Shown here piece after piece: positions 1-5,582 of a stretch of DNA of 6,345 nt. Every line of letters starts with the position of its first letter. The stretch's first letter is position 1. The stretch comes from Alloiococcus sp035301245 (lineage in GTDB: Bacteria; Bacillota; Bacilli; Lactobacillales; Carnobacteriaceae_A): positions 1 to 6,345 of the forward strand of contig DATGUS010000094.1 of the NCBI GenBank assembly GCA_035301245.1, in the 5' to 3' direction. The position numbers were made by a program, and so were the translations under genes. A model generated the notes under the pieces. That model worked only from the letters and a program-made list of their open reading frames with translations. It made no database searches and had not been told where the DNA came from.

Positions 1-239
1 TTAATTTGATCTTGAATATTCTCTTCGTTTAAATCACTGATATTTAACTCCAACGACTTATTTGTCTCTTCCATCGCCATTTCGATTTCACTTTGCTCTT
101 TATCAAGTAAAGCTTGCTGGGTTGAATAGTAAACCAACACAGCAAAAATAAGATAAGCGAAGAAAATGGAAGCAGAAATAATGAATGTCCATTTCCATCT
201 AACAGAGAGTTTGTTATTTACTCCCTTTTCTAGCTTCAT
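1..239 (-). CDS. arlS: Sensor histidine kinase ArlS, N-terminal fragment (runs off the window)
   Basis: An open frame starts at ATG 239-237 and stays open for 79 codons to the window edge, so only the N-terminus is present. A short cytoplasmic stretch with several Lys/Arg (residues 1-17) is followed by one hydrophobic membrane span (about 18-38, TFIISASIFFAYLIFAVLVYY). After it comes a polar, Glu-rich segment that would start the extracytoplasmic sensor region. HAMP and kinase domains would lie beyond the edge. The start overlaps the arlR stop as ATGA, and only a weak GATGAG ribosome site precedes it, so translation is probably coupled to arlR. The kinase identity comes from position directly after an ArlR-type regulator plus the membrane topology; no catalytic motif is visible. 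In Staphylococcus, ArlS phosphorylates ArlR and influences adhesion, autolysis and virulence gene expression. Confidence 0.85.
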   Translation of the reverse strand, partial: MKLEKGVNNKLSVRWKWTFIISASIFFAYLIFAVLVYYSTQQALLDKEQSEIEMAMEETNKSLELNISDLNEENIQDQI

Positions 240-925
240 GTTCTCATCACATAACCCGTTCCGCGAACAGTCTGAATGTAACTATCACTTGACGGACGGT
301 CAATCTTATTACGTAAATATCTAATATAAACATCAACGACGTTTGTTTCGATATTAGCTTCGTAGCCCCAAACTTTGTTTAATAATTTTTCACGTGATAA
401 GACAACATTAATATTTTCCATTAATTCAACCAACAGTTCGTACTCACGTTTTGTGAGTTCAATAACTTCTTCACCACGTTTTACAACACGGTTTTCTTTT
501 TCAATAACAAGGTCACGATACTGTAGAATTGTTTTCTGCAATTCTTTTTGAGAATTTTCAATATCGATACGACGTAATAATGCACGCATACGAGCAAGTA
601 ACTCTTCAATGGCAAATGGTTTTACAACGTAATCATCTGCACCATGGTCAAATCCTGATACACGGTCAATAACTGAGTCTCGAGCTGTCATCATGATAAT
701 AGGTACATTGCTTACCTGACGAATACGTCTTGCTACGTCGATACCATTCAATTCAGGTAACATTAAATCGAGTAAAATAATGTCCCAATCTTCCCCATCG
801 ACCGCTGCTTCTAACCCAGAGCGACCATCATGTTTTACTACAGGCATAAATCCTTCATGTTTTAATTCTAATTCGACGAAACGTGCTAAGTTTTTCTCGT
901 CTTCGATAATCAATATTTTCTTCAT
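236..925 (-). CDS. arlR: OmpR/PhoB-family response regulator, ArlR-like
   Basis: This is a 229-residue two-domain DNA-binding response regulator. The receiver domain (about 1-120) has the acidic pair E8-D9, the phospho-acceptor D53 in LLDLMLP, T80 in MMTA and K102 in the VVKPF motif, so it looks fully competent for phosphorylation. The winged-helix domain (about 130-229) has ELTKREYELL, then VWGYEANIETNVVDVYIRYL and ends in TVRGTGYVMRT. From memory of the family, this block (VWGY..ETNVVDVYIRYLRNK) matches staphylococcal ArlR closely, and the length is normal. The ATG start has AGGAG (939-935) 9 bases upstream. The gene follows its own candidate promoter and sits behind the gnd terminator, and it overlaps arlS by four bases, forming a two-gene operon. 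Other OmpR-family members such as CsrR/CovR are related, but ArlR is the best fit in this lineage. Confidence 0.93.
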   Translation of the reverse strand: MKKILIIEDEKNLARFVELELKHEGFMPVVKHDGRSGLEAAVDGEDWDIILLDLMLPELNGIDVARRIRQVSNVPIIMMTARDSVIDRVSGFDHGADDYVVKPFAIEELLARMRALLRRIDIENSQKELQKTILQYRDLVIEKENRVVKRGEEVIELTKREYELLVELMENINVVLSREKLLNKVWGYEANIETNVVDVYIRYLRNKIDRPSSDSYIQTVRGTGYVMRT

Positions 926-967
926 AAGTCTATACTCCTATCACTAAATCTCGATCTAATCATAACC

Positions 968-996
968 ATTCTACCACACTAACCAATAATCCAAAA
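968..996 (-). promoter_or_regulatory. Candidate arlRS promoter (extended -10)
   Basis: On the minus strand a -10 box TAGAAT (973-968) is preceded by TGG, giving an extended -10 (TGn). Seventeen bases upstream is TTTTGG (996-991), a poor -35, which is tolerable with an extended -10. Transcription would start near 961, giving a leader of about 35 bases before the arlR ATG. It is the best promoter match between the gnd terminator and arlR, but it rests on consensus only. Confidence 0.45.
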
Positions 997-1060
997 TAAT
1001 AACTTAACAAACACGCTTCCTCCAAACTTCTATTATTACCTTAAACGATCAAAAACTTTT

Positions 1061-1097
1061 TATAAAAAATGCGTTCCCTAATTAGGAAACGCATTTA
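1061..1097 (-). terminator. Rho-independent terminator of gnd
   Basis: Arms 1067-1079 and 1084-1096 form a 13-bp stem with a 4-base AATT loop. On the minus-strand RNA every position pairs, with one G-U (c1076 with a1087), while the plus strand would have a C-A mismatch there. The minus-strand stem is followed directly by six U residues (1069-1064), overlapping the stem base, whereas no U run follows on the plus strand. This places it as the end of the gnd transcript, 33 bases after the gnd stop, and it insulates arlRS from gnd. Confidence 0.9.
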
Positions 1098-1129
1098 ATA
1101 TTAATTCGATAAATAAATAACAACAGTGA

Positions 1130-2569
1130 TTAATCCCACTTAATCTCACCTTCGTCACCATACCAGTCAAAGTGGAATGAACCTTCTTGATCTACTCGCT
1201 CATAAGTATGTGCACCGAAGTAATCTCGTTGTGCTTGGATAATATTCGCTGATAAGCGTTCTGAACGATAACTATCATAATAAGAAATAGCCGAACTAAA
1301 TGCCGGAATTGCCACACCAGCTTGAACTGCTTCTGATACGACATCACGAACAGATTGTTGATATCTTTCAGCTATATCTTTGAAATAATCATCTAAAACT
1401 AAGTTTTTCAAGTTAGCATCTGAACCATAGGCATTGGTAATATCTTCTAAAAAACGAGCTCGAATGATACAACCTGCTCTAAAGATTTTTGCAATTTCAC
1501 CTAATTGTAAGTCCCAGTTATATTCTTTCGAAGCATTTGCCATTTGTGAAAATCCTTGCGCGTAACTCATAATTTTACTGAAGTATAATGCTTCTCTTAG
1601 TTTTTCAACAAAAGCTTTTTTGTCACCTTTAAACTCAACTTTTTTAGGTTTTGGTAACACTTTACTTGCTGCTACACGTTCATCTTTAAATGCTGAGATG
1701 TAACGAGCGAATACTGATTCAGTAATTAATGGCAGTGGCTGACCTAAATCTAAGGCACTTTGTGAAGTCCATTTACCTGTGCCTTTATTCCCAGCTCTAT
1801 CTAAAATAATATCTACCATATATTTACCAGTTTGTGGATCTTTCTTCGTTAATGCATCAGCAGTCAATTCAATTAAGAAACTATCTAATTCGCCTTCGTT
1901 CCATTCTTTGAAAATCGCTGCCATTTCATCATTAGATAAACCTAAATGATTTTTCATGATACTATATGATTCAGCAATTAATTGCATATCACCGTATTCG
2001 ATACCGTTGTGTACCATTTTTACATAGTGTCCTGAACCATTTGGACCAATGTAAGTGACACAAGGTTCGTTATCGCTAGGTGCTTTCGCTGCGATTTCTT
2101 TTAGAATTGGTGCTACAAGATCGTAAGCTTCCTTCTGACCACCTGGCATAATTGAAGGGCCTTTAAGCGCACCTTCTTCTCCGCCAGATACACCAGTCCC
2201 AATAAAGTTGATACCTAATTTATCTAATTCTTCACTACGTCTGATGGTATCTTTATAATAAGTGTTCCCACCGTCAATTAAGATATCCCCTTTATCTAGG
2301 TGTGGAAGTAGGGACTCAATTGTCGCATCTGTCGCATAGCCTGCTTTAACCATTAACATGATCCGACGTGGTTTTTCTAGTGAGCTGACAAAATCTTCAA
2401 TTGTATAAGCAGCATATAATTTTTTATCAGGAAACTCCTCAACTACTGCTTTTGTTTTACTATCTGTACGGTTAAATATAGAAACAGAGTAACCTCTGCT
2501 TTCAACGTTTAGAGCTAAATTACGCCCCATAACTGCCATTCCGACAACACCAAATTGTTGTTTATCCAA
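1130..2569 (-). CDS. gnd: 6-phosphogluconate dehydrogenase, decarboxylating (NADP+-dependent type)
   Basis: The enzyme oxidises and decarboxylates 6-phosphogluconate to ribulose 5-phosphate, making NADPH in the cytosolic oxidative pentose phosphate pathway. Counting from the TTG start, the product has 479 residues. Near the N-terminus is the dinucleotide-binding GVVGMAVMGRNLA. Next come the VSGGEEGA..GPSIMPGG substrate region and KMVHNGIEYGDMQLI, which carries the catalytic Lys. The family signature is seen as ILDRAGNKGTGKW, and YFGAHTYER lies near the C-terminus. The start is placed at TTG 2569-2567 because AGAGGAG (2584-2578) lies 8 bases upstream. The longer frame from GTG 2587 would put that ribosome site inside the coding sequence. 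After HTYER the protein carries an acidic tail ending GDEGEIKWD, about ten residues longer than the S. aureus and B. subtilis enzymes as I recall them. The gene is monocistronic, with its own promoter and terminator. Confidence 0.97.
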   Translation of the reverse strand: MDKQQFGVVGMAVMGRNLALNVESRGYSVSIFNRTDSKTKAVVEEFPDKKLYAAYTIEDFVSSLEKPRRIMLMVKAGYATDATIESLLPHLDKGDILIDGGNTYYKDTIRRSEELDKLGINFIGTGVSGGEEGALKGPSIMPGGQKEAYDLVAPILKEIAAKAPSDNEPCVTYIGPNGSGHYVKMVHNGIEYGDMQLIAESYSIMKNHLGLSNDEMAAIFKEWNEGELDSFLIELTADALTKKDPQTGKYMVDIILDRAGNKGTGKWTSQSALDLGQPLPLITESVFARYISAFKDERVAASKVLPKPKKVEFKGDKKAFVEKLREALYFSKIMSYAQGFSQMANASKEYNWDLQLGEIAKIFRAGCIIRARFLEDITNAYGSDANLKNLVLDDYFKDIAERYQQSVRDVVSEAVQAGVAIPAFSSAISYYDSYRSERLSANIIQAQRDYFGAHTYERVDQEGSFHFDWYGDEGEIKWD

Positions 2570-2577
2570 TGATGTAT

Positions 2578-2584
2578 CTCCTCT
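2578..2584 (-). promoter_or_regulatory. Ribosome binding site that sets the gnd start at TTG
   Basis: The minus strand reads AGAGGAG and then, after 8 bases, TTG. The upstream in-frame GTG (2587-2585) directly abuts this site and has no ribosome site of its own at proper spacing. The protein from the TTG begins MDKQQFGVVG, which matches the usual few residues before the nucleotide-binding glycines of the family. Confidence 0.88.
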
Positions 2585-2612
2585 CACATCTTCTTAAATT
2601 CTATACCTTACT

Positions 2613-2641
2613 ATTATAATCAAGAATAGAACAATAAGCAA
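2613..2641 (-). promoter_or_regulatory. Candidate gnd promoter (sigma-A type)
   Basis: On the minus strand TTGCTT (2641-2636) and a perfect TATAAT (2618-2613) are separated by 17 bases. Transcription would begin near 2606, leaving a leader of about 37 bases before the TTG start. No catabolite-responsive (cre) element was recognised nearby. Confidence 0.7.
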
Positions 2642-2672
2642 TTTTGGATGTTTAGATCCCTTTTTTGATTAA

Positions 2673-2699
2673 CTTGTCCTATCTTGACATTCACTTGTC
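2673..2699 (+). repeat. Three helically phased CTTGWC direct repeats at the miniprotein promoter
   Basis: CTTGTC (2673-2678), CTTGAC (2683-2688) and CTTGTC (2694-2699) are spaced 10 and 11 bases apart in the same orientation, so they lie on one face of the helix. The outer two share ACTTGTC. The middle copy forms most of the -35 box and the last lies in the -35/-10 spacer. This could be an operator for a head-to-tail binding regulator, but the repeat unit is short and chance is possible. Confidence 0.4.
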
Positions 2700-2711
2700 T
2701 AATCCTATAAA
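2684..2711 (+). promoter_or_regulatory. Candidate promoter of the membrane miniprotein gene
   Basis: A consensus -35 TTGACA (2684-2689) and TATAAA (2706-2711) are separated by 16 bases; TAAAAT two bases further (spacing 18) is an alternative -10. The start would be near 2718, about 45 bases before the GTG start codon. It is divergent from the gnd promoter, with about 40 bases between the two -35 boxes. Confidence 0.7.
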
Positions 2712-2747
2712 ATTGTTTTATGTATGTTAGAGATGTTTCGTTCTGTT

Positions 2748-2754
2748 AAGGGAG
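2748..2754 (+). promoter_or_regulatory. Ribosome binding site that sets the miniprotein start at GTG
   Basis: AAGGGAG is followed after 8 bases by GTG 2763-2765. The upstream in-frame ATGs at 2724 and 2733 lack a comparable site, and 2724 falls only a few bases after the predicted transcription start. The ATG at 2759 is out of frame and meets a stop at once. Confidence 0.75.
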
Positions 2755-2762
2755 TGAATGGT

Positions 2763-2927
2763 GTGACTCAAAAAACGAATAAAAGAACAGTAAACGATTT
2801 TAATAAAAAAGCAAAAAGAAAAGATAATAAAAGTGGTACAAGTAAATTTGTAAAGGTCTTTATTATCCTTATGTCAATCGCAATGCTTGTTCCATTGTTA
2901 GGAACTTTATTATTCCAAATATTTTAA
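2763..2927 (+). CDS. Small basic single-span membrane protein, Prli42-like (tentative)
   Basis: The 54-residue product has a strongly basic N-terminal half: residues 1-31 contain 11 Lys/Arg and two Asp. One hydrophobic segment then runs from about 32 to the C-terminus (VFIILMSIAMLVPLLGTLLF). This predicts a membrane miniprotein with a cytoplasmic basic tail. The pattern of Lys/Val, then LMxIAML, then LLxxL near the C-terminus resembles Prli42, the roughly 30-residue miniprotein of Listeria that anchors the stressosome through its basic N-terminus. That likeness is from memory of the family and is not an alignment. The N-terminus here is longer. DUF4044-type small membrane proteins are an alternative. 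The gene has its own promoter and ribosome site, is divergent from gnd and convergent with recN, and ends in the shared terminator. That a real protein is made is likely; its function is inference. Confidence 0.78.
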   Translation: MTQKTNKRTVNDFNKKAKRKDNKSGTSKFVKVFIILMSIAMLVPLLGTLLFQIF

Positions 2928-2939
2928 TAAGAAAACCAG

Positions 2940-3019
2940 AAAGGATACGGCGTTGTCATGTATAAGTTAATGAGTGGTCATTCACTAACTCATGCATAAT
3001 AACTTACCGTATCCTTTTT
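2940..3019. terminator. Long-hairpin bidirectional terminator between the miniprotein gene and recN
   Basis: An 11-bp perfect outer stem (2940-2950 with 3007-3017) encloses a second, imperfect stem (2952-2976 with 2979-3003). On the plus strand the outer stem runs into five U residues (3015-3019), suiting the miniprotein gene. On the minus strand the equivalent tail is UUUCUGGUUUU, weaker but adequate for recN. The structure lies 13 bases after the miniprotein stop and about 50 bases after the recN stop. It is far longer than needed for termination. Confidence 0.88.
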
Positions 3020-3068
3020 AGTTTGATTAAAATCTATTACGCCTTCTATGGTTACCAGAACATTTTTA

Positions 3069-4748
3069 TTATTTCGATTTTTCTAAGAGTTCTTTGGCTG
3101 CTTTAAGGCTGGCTTCAGTAGTTTCAGTACCAGATAACATGCGTGCAATCTCTCTTGTTCTTTCTTCGTCATTTAATAATGCCACATGAGTTTTTGTTCT
3201 ATTATCTTTCACCGTTTTAAATATATAAAGATGCTCATCTGCAATGGCAGCTACTTGTGGTAAGTGTGAGATGCATAACACTTGTGAATGTTTTGCGACG
3301 GAATGAATTTTATTAGCAATCGCACTGGCTACACGGCCACTAACACCTGTATCTACTTCATCAAAGATAATACTGGTGATGCCTTGTGTGCTTGAGAAAA
3401 TCGTTTTAATTGCTAACATCATTCTTGACAATTCGCCACCTGATGCAATTTTTTGCAATGGTTTTAATGGCTCGCCAGGGTTTGTAGATATATAAAACTC
3501 TACATCATCAAATCCATAAGCATTCATATTGTCAATGGTCGATTCATTTTTAAATTCAACAGAAAACGTCGCATTTTCCATAAACAACTCTGTTAGTTGT
3601 TCCATAATAGCTTCTTCTAAAATTACCGCTTGTTTTTGTCGTTCTTCAGTTAGCGCATGACCAGCTTCTTCTAGTTCTGGTGTAATCTGATCTAGCTTTG
3701 CCTTTAGTTGATCAATATTGCGGTCGCTATGTTTTAATTCATATAATTCTTCAGAAGCTTTATTATAATAATCTAAAATTTCTTCTACTGAGTCACCATA
3801 TTTTCGTTTTAATTGACTGATTGCATTCAAGCGCTCTTCAATTTCAAAAAGTCTTCCTTCATCGAATTCCAATTGATCTAATTCACTAAGAATTTCACTG
3901 CTTACTTCTTGAAGTTGATAAAAGAGAGAGGACACCGTATTGGATAGTTCTTTATAATCCTGATTAATGTCGCTAATACGTTCCAATTCTTCCATCGCAA
4001 CGCCGCTTGTTTCTAATGCACTGCTGTTTGATTCTTGAAGGGCATCAAAAGCCACTTGTAAAGCGTTCGAAACATTATGAAAGTTCGAAAGTTTTTTCGA
4101 TTCTTCCTGAAGTTCTTTATCTTCTCCAGGAACGAGCTGCACATCTTCAATCTCTTTCACCTGAAACTCTAACATATCCAAACGTTGTGCATATTCTTTT
4201 TCGTTCTCGACCCATTGATCGATTTGCTTTTTAAGATCAAGAAACGTTGCTCTTTTTTCTTGAAAAGTTCGTCTTAATGGAAGTATCGTTTCTGGGGCAA
4301 AGTTATCTAATAAATAAATATGGTTCTCTTGATGCATTAACTCTTGGTGTTCATGCTGACCATGGATATCAATCAATGCATTGCCGATTTCTTTCAGGTT
4401 CGCAATCGTTACAATCGATCCATTCACACGGCAAACGGTTCTTCCGCTAGCAAATATTTCACGCTGAATAATTAAAATATCATCTTCTAAAGTAATACCG
4501 TACGCATCTAATATAGGTGTTAAGCGTTTGGGGTTTACCAAATTAAATTGACCTTCTAAAACACACTTTTTCGCGCCATGACGGACGAACTCCGTAGATC
4601 CTCTGCCACCAGCTAAAAGACCAACTGCATCGATGATAATAGATTTTCCGGCACCTGTTTCACCGGTCAGAACAGTCATCCCATCATAAAATTGTAAATG
4701 TACTTCTTCAATAATTGCAAAATCTTTGATTCTAAGTTCGAGTAACAC
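3069..4748 (-). CDS. recN: DNA repair protein RecN (SMC-like ATPase)
   Basis: RecN is a cytosolic ATPase that acts early at DNA double-strand breaks, gathering ends for recombination. The product has 559 residues, the usual staphylococcal length. The N-terminal ATPase half has MLLELRIKDFAIIEEV and Walker A GETGAGKS (29-36). A long Glu/Lys/Leu-rich coiled-coil region fills roughly 150-370. The C-terminal half has the ABC signature SGGELSR (436-442), Walker B IIFDE (460-464) followed by VDTGVSGRVA, and the ISHLPQVAA switch-type motif near 493-501. All ATPase motifs are intact. The start is GTG 4748-4746, with AAGGAGG (4761-4755) six bases upstream, and it matches the conserved family N-terminus. 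It follows tlyA by 30 bases and appears to be the last gene of the ispA-tlyA-recN operon. No SOS (LexA) box was seen in the short gap before it. Confidence 0.97.
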   Translation of the reverse strand: MLLELRIKDFAIIEEVHLQFYDGMTVLTGETGAGKSIIIDAVGLLAGGRGSTEFVRHGAKKCVLEGQFNLVNPKRLTPILDAYGITLEDDILIIQREIFASGRTVCRVNGSIVTIANLKEIGNALIDIHGQHEHQELMHQENHIYLLDNFAPETILPLRRTFQEKRATFLDLKKQIDQWVENEKEYAQRLDMLEFQVKEIEDVQLVPGEDKELQEESKKLSNFHNVSNALQVAFDALQESNSSALETSGVAMEELERISDINQDYKELSNTVSSLFYQLQEVSSEILSELDQLEFDEGRLFEIEERLNAISQLKRKYGDSVEEILDYYNKASEELYELKHSDRNIDQLKAKLDQITPELEEAGHALTEERQKQAVILEEAIMEQLTELFMENATFSVEFKNESTIDNMNAYGFDDVEFYISTNPGEPLKPLQKIASGGELSRMMLAIKTIFSSTQGITSIIFDEVDTGVSGRVASAIANKIHSVAKHSQVLCISHLPQVAAIADEHLYIFKTVKDNRTKTHVALLNDEERTREIARMLSGTETTEASLKAAKELLEKSK

Positions 4749-4778
4749 GAAAGTCCTCCTTACTTTAATGAGTCATAA

Positions 4779-5582
4779 TTAAATGTGTTTAGATGCTTCT
4801 ACTGCTTCTTCAATCATATCAACAATATTTTTTTCTTGATTTTCGCCTTGAATTAATAAAGAAATAAATTCAATATTCCCTTTTCCACCTTTAATCGGTG
4901 ATGGCGTGAGTTCTTCTATTTTATATCCAAGATTATTTATAAAATCAGCTGTATATTGCAAGATATCCTTGTGTACTTTAGGATCAGTCACTAAACCGCC
5001 ATCTTCAACCTGATCACGCTTCGCTTCAAATTGTGGTTTAATCAGTGCTACGACGGGCTTGTGATCTGGCAAAATTGTTTTTAAGGTTTTTAATATAATC
5101 TTTAGTGAAATAAAAGAGACATCAATCACCGCTATCTCAGGAATGCCTTTTGTAAAATCTTCTTTTATACATTCTCTAAAGTTAGTCTGTTCCATGACAA
5201 TGACACGATCATCATTACGCAGTGACCATACCAGCTGGTTCGTTCCCACATCAATCGCATACACTAATGATGCCCCTTCTTGTAAAGATACATCGGTAAA
5301 ACCGCCTGTTGAAGAACCGATATCGACAATAATTTTATTCGTTAAATCTAGATCAAAAGTGTCGACAGCTTTTTTCAATTTTAAACCACCGCGACTGACA
5401 TACGGATGGTCCACTTTTTTAAGATATAGTTGAGTATCATTAGCAATTTGTTGCCCTGGTGTTAATATTTTTTCATGGTTGATCGTTAAAACAATCCCAG
5501 ACATAATTAGTGCCTGAGCCGTTTTTACATTATCTACTAACCCCTGGTCGAGTAGACGCTGATCAGCTCTAATTTTCACCAT
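4779..5582 (-). CDS. tlyA: TlyA-family rRNA 2'-O-methyltransferase (S4 + FtsJ-like domains)
   Basis: The 267-residue protein has an N-terminal S4 RNA-binding domain (about 1-60; RADQRLLDQGLVDNVKTAQ) and an FtsJ/RrmJ-like SAM-dependent methyltransferase domain (about 61-250). The SAM-binding loop is DIGSSTGGFTD (87-97). The residues matching the mycobacterial TlyA catalytic tetrad are all present: K68 in YVSRGGLKL, D154 in IDVSFIS, K182 in LIKPQFE and E238 in GNIEF. This supports an active ribose methyltransferase of 16S/23S rRNA, a modification linked to capreomycin/viomycin sensitivity in mycobacteria. The older name 'hemolysin A' is not supported by the domains. The ATG start overlaps the end of ispA by 14 bases and has AAGGAG (5595-5590) 7 bases upstream, inside ispA. 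The exact rRNA target in this species is not known from sequence. Confidence 0.95.
   Translation of the reverse strand: MVKIRADQRLLDQGLVDNVKTAQALIMSGIVLTINHEKILTPGQQIANDTQLYLKKVDHPYVSRGGLKLKKAVDTFDLDLTNKIIVDIGSSTGGFTDVSLQEGASLVYAIDVGTNQLVWSLRNDDRVIVMEQTNFRECIKEDFTKGIPEIAVIDVSFISLKIILKTLKTILPDHKPVVALIKPQFEAKRDQVEDGGLVTDPKVHKDILQYTADFINNLGYKIEELTPSPIKGGKGNIEFISLLIQGENQEKNIVDMIEEAVEASKHI

Noticed and set aside
2646..2666. Small hairpin GGAT/ATCC followed by a T run, on the plus strand
   Set aside because: The stem is only four base pairs and no plus-strand gene lies upstream to be terminated. It probably just reflects AT-rich intergenic sequence.
4007..4450. Two plus-strand open frames (4007-4234 and 4247-4450)
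   Set aside because: They lie wholly antisense to the coiled-coil and N-terminal part of recN, have no ribosome site of note, and their products look like reverse-frame shadows with no recognisable domain.
5143..5433. Plus-strand open frame of 96 codons
   Set aside because: It is antisense to the methyltransferase core of tlyA, whose conserved motifs explain the sequence. No promoter or ribosome site supports it.
4779..5582. tlyA as a hemolysin or toxin
   Set aside because: The S4 plus FtsJ-like layout and the intact K-D-K-E set point to an rRNA methyltransferase; there is no signal peptide or pore-forming feature.
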